This document shows positions 35,288 through 44,752 of a DNA stretch of 64,000 bases, piece after piece. Source of the stretch: Williamsia sp. 1135 (GTDB lineage: Bacteria; Actinomycetota; Actinomycetes; Mycobacteriales; Mycobacteriaceae); contig NZ_MJEI01000102.1 in NCBI RefSeq assembly GCF_002095395.1, positions 113,458-177,457 of the forward strand. The letters run 5' to 3'. The notes under the pieces were generated by a model. That model saw nothing but the letters and a program-made list of their open reading frames with translations. It made no database searches and had not been told where the DNA came from. Made by a program: the position numbers and the translations under genes. Each line of letters opens with the position of its first letter. Within the stretch, counting starts at the first letter, position 1.

Positions 35288-36307
35288 ATGAAGAACATCG
35301 GATTCCTCTCCTTCGGACACTGGTCGGACTCGCCCGGCTCGCAGACCCGGTCGGCGGGCGACACCCTGCTGCAGTCGATAGACCTCGCAGTCGCAGCCGA
35401 GGAACTCGGCGCCGACGGCGCGTACTTCCGTGTGCACCATTTCGCCCGGCAGCTCGCCTCACCCTTCCCGCTCCTCGCGGCAGTGGGCGCGAAGACCCAC
35501 CGCATCGAGATCGGCACCGGCGTGATCGACATGCGCTACGAGAACCCGATGTACATGGCGGAAGACGCCGGGTCCGCCGACCTCATCTCAGAAGGTCGAC
35601 TGCAACTGGGCATCAGCAGGGGATCGCCCGAACAGGTGATCAACGGATATCAGTATTTCGGCTATGTGCCGAATGCCGAGACGACGGACGCCGACATGGC
35701 CCGTGAACACACTGGCGTCTTCTTGAAGGTCATCGAGAACGCCAAGTTCGCCCAGCCCAACCCGTCACCGATGTTCCCGAATCCGCCGGGCGCACTGGGC
35801 ATCGAGCCGCAGGCTCCAGGCCTACGCGATCGGATCTGGTGGGGCGCGGGTAGTCGCGCCACCGCCGAGTGGACCGCTCAGCAGGGCATGAACCTGATGA
35901 GCTCGACATTGTTGACAGAAGACACCGGGGTCCCGTTCCATCAGCTGCAGGCCGAGCAGATCTCGCTGTTCCGCGACGCCTGGACAGCAGCGGGGCACGA
36001 TCGAGAACCACGAGTATCTGTGAGCCGCAGCATCTTCGCACTCACCGACGACCGCGACCGCGCCTACTTCGGACGTGGCGGTGACGACGCCGATCAGGTG
36101 GGCGTCATCGACGGCGGCATCGCCAGATTCGGCCGGAGCTACGCCGACGAGCCTGATCGGCTCATCGAGCAACTCCGGGAAGACGAGGCCATCGCCGCCG
36201 CGGACACGCTGCTGCTGACCGTTCCCAATCAGCTCGGTGTCGAATACAACGCACACGTGATCGAATCGATTCTCACGCACGTCGCGCCCGCGCTCGGCTG
36301 GCGCTGA
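35288..36307 (+). CDS. LLM-class flavin-dependent oxidoreductase
   Basis: 339 residues, TIM-barrel luciferase-like fold. Typical pieces: LAVAAEELGADGAYFRVHHFA, RIEIGTGVIDMRYENPMYMAEDAGSADLISEGRLQLGISRGS (the N-terminal consensus after strand 4), and RDRIWWGAGSRATAEWTAQQGMNLMSS. Members use FMN or F420 for monooxygenation or reduction; Mycobacteriales carry many paralogs with unknown substrates. No Shine-Dalgarno is visible before ATG 35288, and a TATAGT lies just upstream, so a leaderless transcript is possible. Confidence 0.85.
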   Translation: MKNIGFLSFGHWSDSPGSQTRSAGDTLLQSIDLAVAAEELGADGAYFRVHHFARQLASPFPLLAAVGAKTHRIEIGTGVIDMRYENPMYMAEDAGSADLISEGRLQLGISRGSPEQVINGYQYFGYVPNAETTDADMAREHTGVFLKVIENAKFAQPNPSPMFPNPPGALGIEPQAPGLRDRIWWGAGSRATAEWTAQQGMNLMSSTLLTEDTGVPFHQLQAEQISLFRDAWTAAGHDREPRVSVSRSIFALTDDRDRAYFGRGGDDADQVGVIDGGIARFGRSYADEPDRLIEQLREDEAIAAADTLLLTVPNQLGVEYNAHVIESILTHVAPALGWR

Positions 36308-36922
36308 CCCCATAGCGCTCCACGCCACGCGGCCTGCCGATCCAGCGGGTGCCGAGGAGTTCGTTCGGCGACGTTACGGTGAGCCGCCGCATACCCGGCG
36401 AGCAATTGTCTCCACCTTCGTGGACTCGCCCAAAAACTAACCCCTGCAGAAAGGCCTTCACGGGAGATCTTCGCCGTCAGCGGGGTCTTGGACAGGTCCT
36501 CGTGCGCGCTTATCTCGAAAGAGACAAGGTGAGTAAATGACTTGTTCCGTGGCCTTTCTTCCAGGCATCTCGCCTGCGCCTCCCCTCTGCACTCACACTG
36601 AGCTCAACGATCATGTCCGGTGCGGCGGCGACACGGCGTGAGCAACGACTCATCTCGGTCATCGCGGTCGCTTCCGAGTCCGCAGATGTCGCAATTTGAC
36701 GATCGGGAACAATCTTGATCGCGGCATCAGCAAACATCGAGTGCTCAATGCCATCTCGTAACTTGAGTCCGCACAACATTTTTGAGATTCAGCATCGTTG
36801 CAGAAGATTTCACACTGTTGCGGATTGCTCTCATGAACACTTATCCAGACAAGCGGTTTAATCTGCCGATACCCGGTCAGTCGACCGAACGTAGTACAGA
36901 TCAACGCTCCGACCCGCTATTG
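36308..36922. other. 615-bp intergenic region, relatively AT-rich, no gene called
   Basis: The first 250 bp look like degraded coding sequence with no recognisable family. From about 36600 the base composition becomes clearly lower in GC than the rest of the window. It is followed by the Lsr2-type gene. AT-rich DNA is what Lsr2 proteins bind, so this may be a silenced or foreign segment. Confidence 0.5.
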
Positions 36923-36949
36923 TTGACAAAGAACCAGACACCCGCTAAT
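36923..36949 (+). promoter_or_regulatory. candidate promoter of the Lsr2-type gene
   Basis: TTGACA at 36923-36928 and GCTAAT at 36944-36949, spacer 15 bp, placed 21 bp before the GTG at 36971. It supports the GTG start over an upstream ATG at 36833. Confidence 0.4.
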
Positions 36950-36970
36950 CCCAAAGGACGTGCAGCCGAC

Positions 36971-37333
36971 GTGGCAACAGTTACTCGATTCGAATTCGTC
37001 GACGACATCGACGGCAAACCCCTCGACGTAGACGATGTCAATGTAGTGCAGTGGGCCTGGCTGGGTGTGGAGTACGAATTCGAGACCAGCACTGCCAATC
37101 TCGATCGTATCGAGAACGGCCGCCTGCCCGTCTCGACCTTGCTCGCGAAGTCGCGCCGCACCGGTGGACGTAAGAAGTCCCCATCACATAGTTCCGCATC
37201 CAAGCCGGCCGCCACTGCCGGATCCGCCGATACCAAAGCGATCCGCGAGTGGGCCCAGCAAAACGGGTACGAGGTGTCCGACCGCGGTCGGATCCCCGCC
37301 GGTATCGTCGAAGCCTTCACCAGCGCGCACTGA
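36971..37333 (+). CDS. lsr2: Lsr2-family nucleoid protein
   Basis: 120 residues from GTG 36971. The N-terminal oligomerisation part has VTRFEFVDDIDGKPLD followed by VEYEFETSTANLDRI, and the C-terminal DNA-binding part TKAIREWAQQNGYEVSDRGRIPAGIVEAF contains the RGR hook that enters the AT-rich minor groove. Lsr2 is the H-NS-like silencer of Mycobacteriales. The basic linker (RRTGGRKKS) is typical, but the N-terminus is more diverged than in the core chromosomal copy. It is therefore likely a paralog next to a possible foreign segment and the NRPS, which it may silence. Confidence 0.88.
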   Translation: MATVTRFEFVDDIDGKPLDVDDVNVVQWAWLGVEYEFETSTANLDRIENGRLPVSTLLAKSRRTGGRKKSPSHSSASKPAATAGSADTKAIREWAQQNGYEVSDRGRIPAGIVEAFTSAH

Positions 37334-37367
37334 CTCAACCGCCTGAAACAAAGGCGCCGCTGGGACC

Positions 37368-37417
37368 AGCCGGCCGGTTCGATTCTCTGACCAGAGAGTG
37401 GAGCCGGTCGGCTTTTG
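37368..37417. terminator. nested hairpin with T-tract
   Basis: Stem AGCCGGCCGGTTC (37368-37380) with GAGCCGGTCGGCT (37401-37413), an inner CTCT/AGAG hairpin in the loop, followed by TTTT. Lies between the Lsr2 gene (stop 37333) and the convergent NRPS (stop 37466). Confidence 0.8.
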
Positions 37418-37465
37418 TATGCGCAGATTGCGCTTTCACAGGCACCATCAGGTGGCGCAGCGAGT

Positions 37466-40400
37466 TCAGCTGAGTGCGCCCGGGTAGCGACGCACATCGG
37501 CGAACCAGCTGTGCACCATCGAGATCAGGGTGGACTCCTCCCACATCGACACCGGGTAGAGGACGTCGACGTAGCCGTCCTCACCTTCGGTGACGGCTAC
37601 GTGCATGTCGCATTTCGCAATGGCCGGGGGCCGAGGGGTGACAACGAGTCCACCGCGGATCGCCCGGTCAACCAATGTGGTTGTCGGTGTGCCGTTCTCG
37701 ACGGTCAGCATCACCTGGAAGAGCGGATGCGCGGAGTTCGGCGGCCCCATCTCGCGGGCCACGTCGACAAACGGGACATCGGCATTCGACATCGCACGCA
37801 TCTCGGCAGATGCCACCGCCGCAAGGTGTGCGCTGACATCGCCGTGGTCTGCCTGGCACACGACGGGAACGGTGTTGACGAACATGCCGACGACATCGTC
37901 GAAGCGATGGTCGATGCGCCCGGATGTCAGTGCACCTATGGTCACCACGTCGGCGCCCGCACGCCGACAGAGCAGTCGGGCCAGCGACGCCCGGAGCACC
38001 GTCGTGGTCGACACCGCGTGAACGGCTGCAACCGAACGAATGGACGGCCACAGGTCGTCGAACCAGATTCGGACGCGGGTGCCATCAGGGTCCCAGGTGG
38101 CAGGCCTCGGCCGGTCACTCGGCATCGAGAAGGGGCCCGATATCGACACCAACTCCGACCTCCAGAACTCCACTTGTCTGTGGTGCAGCGAGTCCGGGTC
38201 GGCGACGTCACCGAGGCGGCGGTTGGCCCAACTCGTGTAGTCGAGATAGTTGACGGCGCCGGCGTCACGATGCGGCGGTTCGGAATGCGCAATGGACTCG
38301 GAGTACGCAGCCGCCAGATCCCGCGCGATGATGCCAAGGGACCAGCCGTCGACGAAGAGATGATGGGCGCACACCGCGATCGTGGTCGTTCCCGCCAATA
38401 CACACATACCGAGTCGTATCGGATGGTCGATTGCAGGATCTATTGCGACATCGAGGAATCCGGCCACTGCGGAATCCGGGTCGGTCAGGGGAACGACGAT
38501 GTCCGCACTGTCGGCCGGGTCGATGACCACCCCACCGTCGACGTAGCGACTCCGCAACATCACGTGACGGCAGATGACCGTGGACGCGGCCCGATTCAGC
38601 ACGCGGAGGTCGAGTTCCGCCGCAATCTGGACGGTGAACGGGATCAGGGCGCCGGCGACCGGACCGTCGAGGTCGACGTTGCGCTGCGCCGGTGCGAGTA
38701 CGTGCGGGCCGGGGTGTTCGTCGCTCCGCAGAGTCGACAACTCTGCGGAGGGTGCACCGAGCCGAAGTGCCAGTGCTGCCGGAGTCCGGTACTCGAACAC
38801 ATCACGCACCGTCAACGAGGCACCGGTATCGGAGTTCAGTTGAGCGACAAGTCCGGTCGCGGACAGCGAATCCCCACCGAGCTCGAAGAAGTCGTCGTCG
38901 GCGCCGACGGGCACTGCACCGGTGGCGGTTACGAAGGCGGCGACGACACTTCGTTCTCCGTCGTCGCCGGCAGCCCGGAAAGGAGTCGAGGCAAGGTACG
39001 AAGGGGCCGGAAGCGCCGTCCGATCGACCTTGCCCGCCGGCGTCAACGGGATCTCGTCGACGAACGTGATCGATGTAGGAACCATGTATGGCGGCAGTTC
39101 GGCTTCCAGGCTCTCGCGCAGGGCGTTACCGGTAGGCGGCTGGGACATCGCCGCGACGTAGGAGGCGAGCACGGTTGACCGACGATGCAGAACGGCAACC
39201 GTGATCGCAGCCTTCACCCCTGCCTGGGCACGCAGGACGGCATCGACCTCGGCCGGTTCGACGCGATTGCCTCTGATCTTGACCTGGTGGTCGGTCCGCC
39301 CGAGAAAGTCCAACGACCCGTCCGCCCGCCATGCGGCCCGATCACCCGTCCGGTACATACGTGCGCCCGTACCGGTGGGGTCGGCCACGAAGTTCGCGGC
39401 GGTGAGCCCGGGCCGGTCGAGGTAGCCACGCGCCACGGCGGGCCCGCTCACGTAGAGGTCACCACCCACTGCCGGTAGCACCGGACGCAGATCTCGATCC
39501 AGGATCTGGACCCGCACCCCGGACATCGGGTGGCCGATCGGCAACGGCAGAGGCGAGATCGCCTCAGGCACCACCGGATCGGTCATGGTCACGCTGCACG
39601 TGGTCTCGGTGGGTCCGTATGCGCAGCGCACAGTCGCGTGTTGTGCATACCGCGCGATCATCTCTGGAGGGCAGACATCGCCGCCGACGACGATGTGCGT
39701 CACGGTGGGGATGTCGGCCGGATCGAGAGTCGCGAGGACCCCCGGGGTGATCAGCACATGGGAGACCGAGTGATCGGTGAGATACTTCGCCAGATCGGGG
39801 CCGCCGACGATCGTGTCCGGGACGATGACCAATGCGGCACCAGATATCGCTGCGCACAGCACTTCGACCACAGCGGTGTCGAACGCCGGTGAAGCGATAT
39901 GTGCCACAACAGAGTTCGGCGAGAGAGCGTACCTCTGACAGATCTCGGCCGCCAGCGCACTGAGCCCGGCGTCGGTGACGACAACACCTTTGGGTGTGCC
40001 GGTGGAGCCGGAGGTGAAGATGACATACGCCGCGCGGTGCGCAGACGGTGTGCCCTCGCGAGCCGGCCCACCGACGCGCACGTCGTGTTCTCCGCCTGGT
40101 CCGAGCTGGAGTGTTTCCGACTCCAGAAGGAGGTCCGGACGGGTTGCGGAGCTGCAGAGCACGATCGTCGCGGCGCTCTCCATCAGCACGAATTCCTGGC
40201 GAGCACGCGGATAACGAGGATCGATGGGCACGTAGCAGGCCCCGACCGCGGCCACCGCGTGAAAGGCGATGACTTCGGCGATGCTTCGAGAGAGCATCAC
40301 GGCGACCCGGTCCTCAGGTCCGATGGTGCGCGCCCGCAGGGTGTTCGCCAAGAGCTCGACCGCGTTCGCGAGGTCGGCGTGGCTCATGACCGTATCCGAA

Positions 40401-41851
40401 TCGACCACTGCAGGACGGGCGGACTGACGATGCGTCGCAAGTAGTTCGGACAAGGCCCGGTGCGGAGGCGGCGCCGATCCCTCGCGACGCTGATCCACCA
40501 CGACCCCGATTCTCCCGATCGGTGTGTCTGCCGGTGACGCGCACATCTGCCCCAGGAGCTCGATCAGGTTGTCGCGGTGCTGTACCACCGACGAAGGATC
40601 GTGGCAGAGCGGGTTGGCCTCGAAGTCGATTGTCGGGGAACCACCGTCCCCACTGGGGTAGATGTTCACGTTCAGGTCAGAGACCGGACCGGTGGACAGG
40701 ACGTGGTAGGTGGCAGTGAGCTCCCCACCGAGATCTACCAGGTCTTGATCAGGAAAGATGTTGAGAACCGGGCCCGCATATGCCATTCCGGTGATGACAG
40801 AGCCGCGGTCGCGGAGCATCTGTTCATATCGATACGTCTGATGCCGGAGCGCACCGGTCACGGCGCTGGACACCGCTGCCACCAGATCCGACAGCGTCAT
40901 CGAGTCTCGCACCTCGAGCACCAGCGGAACCAGATTCGACATCGTTCCCGCGCTGCGCCGTTGGGTGCCGGTGACCCGCGCTGCGACCGGCATCATCATC
41001 GCCACCACCGACCTCCCCGATGCCCGGGCAAGGTAGAGGGTCAAGGCAGCCACGATGATGCCGGTCCTGTTGTGGAGCGGCCGCTCGGAGGCCTTGGACA
41101 GTGCGGTCGCCAGCTCCGGCGAGAGGGGTCCGGTGGCGCGGATGGGGTCGACCGAGGGTGGTGCCGATCGGCGGGACAACGTCACCGGCGCCGGCAACGA
41201 TCCGAGCACTCCGGCCCAATACTCTCGATCGCGTTCGAAACGCGGTGACGCACGATAGGTCGACTCGTACTCGGCAAGAGCCAGGTGGTAATCGATTGGG
41301 GTGCAATCATTGTGGGAGTCATCACCCGAATTCGATTCTTGCGCAACGCGTGCCTGATAACTGCGGGCAATACGGGTGAGCAGGACGTACGCACCGTATC
41401 CGTCGAGCACGATGTGGTGAGCACGCGAGAACAAGAACCAGCGGTGATCGGACACCCGCAACAATGTGTTCCGGATCAGGTTGTCCGAATCGAGTGGCAG
41501 TGGAGCGCGGCACCACTCGTCCATGGCCGCGTGCGCTGTCGCCACCGGGTCGCCGGTGGTCCGCAGGTCGATCTCCTCGAAAGGAGCCTGCCCGACATCG
41601 GCCTCCAGAACCAGAATCGGCCGCGCTTGGCGGACAGCGATCCGGCTGATCGTCGAGCCCAACGCTCGACCTGCCGATTCGGTCGCCGCACGCACCGCTT
41701 CAGTGTCGAGAGGGCCTGAGATGTCGATGTATTGGGCGATGGCGATCGGGGTGTCGCCGAGTGCTTGCTGGGCGTACCACAAAGCAACCTGGGCAGCGCT
41801 GAGCGGCGCCGATCGATTGTCTCCGCCTACCGAGCCACCCGCCCCGACCAT
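37466..41851 (-). CDS. nonribosomal peptide synthetase, C-A-T-C
   Basis: 1,461 residues from ATG 41851 (AGGGGG five bases upstream; a TTG at 41881 is a weaker alternative). Domains in order: condensation (HHIVLDG near residue 145, about 10-440), adenylation (FTSGSTGTPKG near 620, GPTETT, YRTGDRA, about 460-950), carrier (DDFFELGGDSLSA near 1025), and a second condensation domain with HHLFVDG near 1170. There is no thioesterase or epimerase. By eye the adenylation pocket starts with Asp and continues Thr, Val, Val, and I do not recognise the amino acid. A terminal C domain suggests that it makes an amide or ester with an amine or alcohol, or hands over to another protein. It is divergent from the sensor kinase. 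Confidence 0.92.
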   Translation of the reverse strand: MVGAGGSVGGDNRSAPLSAAQVALWYAQQALGDTPIAIAQYIDISGPLDTEAVRAATESAGRALGSTISRIAVRQARPILVLEADVGQAPFEEIDLRTTGDPVATAHAAMDEWCRAPLPLDSDNLIRNTLLRVSDHRWFLFSRAHHIVLDGYGAYVLLTRIARSYQARVAQESNSGDDSHNDCTPIDYHLALAEYESTYRASPRFERDREYWAGVLGSLPAPVTLSRRSAPPSVDPIRATGPLSPELATALSKASERPLHNRTGIIVAALTLYLARASGRSVVAMMMPVAARVTGTQRRSAGTMSNLVPLVLEVRDSMTLSDLVAAVSSAVTGALRHQTYRYEQMLRDRGSVITGMAYAGPVLNIFPDQDLVDLGGELTATYHVLSTGPVSDLNVNIYPSGDGGSPTIDFEANPLCHDPSSVVQHRDNLIELLGQMCASPADTPIGRIGVVVDQRREGSAPPPHRALSELLATHRQSARPAVVDSDTVMSHADLANAVELLANTLRARTIGPEDRVAVMLSRSIAEVIAFHAVAAVGACYVPIDPRYPRARQEFVLMESAATIVLCSSATRPDLLLESETLQLGPGGEHDVRVGGPAREGTPSAHRAAYVIFTSGSTGTPKGVVVTDAGLSALAAEICQRYALSPNSVVAHIASPAFDTAVVEVLCAAISGAALVIVPDTIVGGPDLAKYLTDHSVSHVLITPGVLATLDPADIPTVTHIVVGGDVCPPEMIARYAQHATVRCAYGPTETTCSVTMTDPVVPEAISPLPLPIGHPMSGVRVQILDRDLRPVLPAVGGDLYVSGPAVARGYLDRPGLTAANFVADPTGTGARMYRTGDRAAWRADGSLDFLGRTDHQVKIRGNRVEPAEVDAVLRAQAGVKAAITVAVLHRRSTVLASYVAAMSQPPTGNALRESLEAELPPYMVPTSITFVDEIPLTPAGKVDRTALPAPSYLASTPFRAAGDDGERSVVAAFVTATGAVPVGADDDFFELGGDSLSATGLVAQLNSDTGASLTVRDVFEYRTPAALALRLGAPSAELSTLRSDEHPGPHVLAPAQRNVDLDGPVAGALIPFTVQIAAELDLRVLNRAASTVICRHVMLRSRYVDGGVVIDPADSADIVVPLTDPDSAVAGFLDVAIDPAIDHPIRLGMCVLAGTTTIAVCAHHLFVDGWSLGIIARDLAAAYSESIAHSEPPHRDAGAVNYLDYTSWANRRLGDVADPDSLHHRQVEFWRSELVSISGPFSMPSDRPRPATWDPDGTRVRIWFDDLWPSIRSVAAVHAVSTTTVLRASLARLLCRRAGADVVTIGALTSGRIDHRFDDVVGMFVNTVPVVCQADHGDVSAHLAAVASAEMRAMSNADVPFVDVAREMGPPNSAHPLFQVMLTVENGTPTTTLVDRAIRGGLVVTPRPPAIAKCDMHVAVTEGEDGYVDVLYPVSMWEESTLISMVHSWFADVRRYPGALS

Positions 41852-42022
41852 GTGCCCCCTCACCAACGCCCCGTGCGTCAACGTACGCCGTGTGAGCCCG
41901 GAAATGACGAGCTTTCACCGTTGCCCATGGTGCCAACACGTCGCTGAGTGGACGCTGAGTCCGCAGCGCGGCGATCTGCCCGACCCTGCTGTTCGAGCAG
42001 ACGCCGGCACTAGTGTGGTGCG

Positions 42023-43448
42023 ATGAACGCTCAACCCGGGCAGCCCGGAAAGCACGTGGGCGGGTGGGCCTGGCTGCGAAAACAGACTGCCGGTGTGCGC
42101 CGACGCCTGGTTCTCGTGGCGACGGCGCTCGTGGCGCTCGCACTGGCGATCGGCGCTGCGGCGATGCTGTTGATCCTGCGTCAGGCGCTGCTGGGGGCCG
42201 CAGACCGGGCCACCGTGGCCAAAGCGGAAGAGGTCGTCGCGGCGTTGCAGAACAGTTCGATCGACAACGTGGACCGATCACTGATGGCGACATCCGACGT
42301 GGTCGACCTCATCCAGATCGTCGACTCGAACGGACGGGTGATACTGACCAGCAAGGCCTCCGGTGTAGGGTCCGCGCTTCAGACATCCATTCCCGAACCG
42401 GGTGCGCAGCGGACCTTCGGAGACATCAGGCTCGACGGCGGCACACACCGAATACCGCGGGGTCGCGATCGGCACCTCGACCGCTGACGGCAACGCCGCT
42501 GTCGAGGTGGCGACCTCGGAGGGACGAGCCCGGGAGGTGGTGCTGTTCGTGTTCGTCCTTCTGTGTGCGTTCTTTCCGTTCGTCCTGGCTCTCGTGGTGT
42601 GGCTGGTGCACGTCCTCGTCGGCCGAACGCTCAAACCGGTCGAGGAGATCAGGAGTGAGGTGTCGCAGATCTCGACAACAGACCTCAGTGCTCGAATCAC
42701 GGTGAGCGAGTCCGGCGACGAGATCGCCGCATTGGCGGACACCATGAATTCGATGCTCGATCGCCTCGAGGACAGCTACTCTCGGCAACTGCAATTCGTC
42801 GGTGATGCCTCGCACGAGCTCCGAAGCCCACTGGTGACGCTGGTCGGCATCGTCGATCTCGCGATCAAGACCGGCCAACCCATCGACGTCGCGACCGCCG
42901 ACCAGATCCTCAAACCCGAAGTCACCCGCCTACGCGATCTGATCACCGACCTGTTGCTACTGGCAAGTGCTGATGAGCGTGGCCTGCGCCTGACCACCGT
43001 GGACGTCGACCTCGACGACCTCGTCGACGAAGAAGTCCGCAGAAGCGAACTGAGTCATGACATCTCGATCGAGGCGACCATCGTTCCGACACGCATGGTC
43101 GGCGACCCACAACGGCTGTCATCGATGATCCGCAACATCCTCGACAACGCGATCCGGTACTCATCGGAGCGCGTCTCGGTTCGGATGTCTGTTGACGACG
43201 CCCGCCGAACCGTGCGGGTGGAGGTTTCCGACGACGGCCCCGGCATCGCCGACGATGCCAAAGACCACGTCTTCGACCGGTTTGTTCGTCTCGATCCCGA
43301 GCGCGACAGACGTGGCGGCGGCACCGGCTTGGGCCTCGCGATCGTCTCGGTAATCGTTCGTGCCCATCACGGGAACGTGCGCGCGCTCGATTCCGAGTTC
43401 GGCGGTACCACCATCAGGATCGAGCTCCCCCTGGACGTGGCCGACTAG
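42023..43448 (+). pseudogene. two-component sensor histidine kinase, one frameshift
   Basis: N-terminal part (residues 1-150): basic cytoplasmic start, first helix VATALVALALAIGAAAMLLI, and a periplasmic sensor segment. It stops at 42487 after THRIPRGRDRHLDR. In the +1 frame the protein continues with HTEYRGVAIGTSTADG, a second helix VVLFVFVLLCAFFPFVLALVVWLV, a HAMP, the phosphorylated His in ASHELRSPL, N-box NILDNAIRYSS, and G-boxes DDGPGI and GGGTGLGLAIV. Adding one CA unit in the CACACAC at 42442-42448 restores DGGTHTEYRG, so this may be dinucleotide slippage, a sequence error or phase variation. It faces the response regulator tail to tail, sharing CTAG. Confidence 0.85.
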
Positions 43449-44122
43449 CCGCCGTCGTCGCGTAGTCGGTAACCCACGCCTCGTAGCGTCTCGATTGTCT
43501 TGCGGCCGAACGGGACGTCGATGCGCTTGCGTAGATAGCCGATGTAAACCTCCACCACATTGTCGTCCCCGTGGTAGTTGACATCCCACACCGAACCCAT
43601 GATCTCCGCCTTCGACACCGGGGTCCCTTTGTGGCGCAACAAATACTCCAGCACCGCGAACTCTCTGGGCGTCACGTCGATTGTTTCTGAGCCGCGCATC
43701 ACCACGTGTGCGGCCGGATCCAAAGAGAGATCTCCGGAGGTCAGAACAGCCGGTCGTTCCGGCGATCCCCGTCGCAGCAGTGCTCGCAACCGCGCGTTGA
43801 GCACCACGAACGAAAAGGGTTTGATCAGATAGTCGTCGGCTCCCAGATCGAACGCATCGGCCTGATCGTAATCGCCGTCTTTCGCCGTCAGCATCAGGAC
43901 CGGTGTCCACACACCGGACGCGCGAAGAGCGCGAATGACTTCATAGCCGTTCATCTTTGGCAACATGATGTCGAGTACGACGATGTCGTAGCCGCCCGTC
44001 TGCGCCCGGTGCAGGCCATCCTCGCCGTTGTCCGCGGTATCCACTGCCCACCCGTCGACCTGCAGACGCCGCCGGATCGTCTCGGCACCGTTGATGTCGT
44101 CCTCCACGACCAGCACCTTCAT
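43445..44122 (-). CDS. OmpR/PhoB-family response regulator
   Basis: 225 residues. Receiver domain with MKVLVVEDD, phosphorylation Asp in DIVVLDIMLPKMNG, Thr in MLTAKD and Lys in YLIKPF. The C-terminal winged helix has DLSLDPAAHVVMR and YIGYLRKRIDVPFGRKTIETLRGVGYRLRDDGG, as in MtrA/PhoP/CopR types. It is divergent from a DUF6153 gene and presumably pairs with the convergent kinase at 42023. Such pairs next to copper proteins often control copper resistance (CusRS-like), but this is inference from location. Confidence 0.92.
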   Translation of the reverse strand: MKVLVVEDDINGAETIRRRLQVDGWAVDTADNGEDGLHRAQTGGYDIVVLDIMLPKMNGYEVIRALRASGVWTPVLMLTAKDGDYDQADAFDLGADDYLIKPFSFVVLNARLRALLRRGSPERPAVLTSGDLSLDPAAHVVMRGSETIDVTPREFAVLEYLLRHKGTPVSKAEIMGSVWDVNYHGDDNVVEVYIGYLRKRIDVPFGRKTIETLRGVGYRLRDDGG

Positions 44123-44171
44123 GCGCCCACCGTACCCATTTCCGATCGACTCAGCGTCGCTTCACTGCCGC

Positions 44172-44188
44172 ATACCTACTGGGGGTAT
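44172..44188. promoter_or_regulatory. copper box (CsoR/RicR-like), variant
   Basis: ATACCTACTGGGGGTAT: the 17-bp ATACCCC-N3-GGGGTAT pattern with two changes in the left arm. It lies between the response regulator and DUF6153 genes and matches the perfect copy at 45480-45496. RicR-type copper boxes in mycobacteria are TRCCC-N5-GGGYA. Confidence 0.65.
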
Positions 44189-44216
44189 GCTCGAACCTCG
44201 AGGAGGTGGCACCAGC

Positions 44217-44648
44217 GTGAGCAGAACATCGGCAAGACTGACCAGAACGAGCGCAGCGCTCTTCGTCGTGCTCGGAGTCCTGCTGCTGCATTCGCTACCG
44301 ATGACCCATTCGCCCGGCGGCCACGGCACCGGCCCGGGGCTTGACTCCCCCGCAGTTGCCGAACATCGACACGGCGGAACACCGACCGCGATGAGTCACC
44401 CGGCTGTTCCCGTGACAGCCCTGGCGACGATGTCTTCTGCAACCGATCACACCCCCGGCATGGCCATGGGCATGTGCATGGCCGTGGTGACGATCGTGGC
44501 GACACTGCTGCTGATCCGACATCTCGCACCGGACAGCGATCAGAACGACGCCGCCCGGTCGCGACCCACACGGATGCGGCGACATCAGTCCCGCGCACCC
44601 CCGTGGGCCGGGCCTTCCCTCGAGAAGTTGTCGATTCTGCGGATCTGA
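44217..44648 (+). CDS. DUF6153 family membrane-anchored His-rich protein
   Basis: 143 residues. GTG 44217 has AGGAGG at 44201-44206. The N-terminus holds one hydrophobic helix (AALFVVLGVLLLHSLP) followed by a histidine-rich segment (THSPGGHGTG, AEHRHGG, SHPA), and then a second helix (MAMGMCMAVVTIVATLLL) with methionines. DUF6153 proteins of actinobacteria occur beside copper-handling genes. A role in copper binding in the envelope is likely but not demonstrated. The variant copper box lies 29 bp upstream. Confidence 0.72.
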   Translation: MSRTSARLTRTSAALFVVLGVLLLHSLPMTHSPGGHGTGPGLDSPAVAEHRHGGTPTAMSHPAVPVTALATMSSATDHTPGMAMGMCMAVVTIVATLLLIRHLAPDSDQNDAARSRPTRMRRHQSRAPPWAGPSLEKLSILRI

Positions 44649-44752
44649 CAGGCGATCACCCGACCAGGTGATTCGCCACACCAGTCATGCCCCGCGGATC
44701 AAGTGTCCGCGGAGCACTCGCAGTTCCACAACACTTTTCGAGGAGATAGATC

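Noticed and set aside
36273..36461. 62-codon minus-strand ORF before Lsr2
   Set aside because: No ribosome site and no known motif; region looks degraded.
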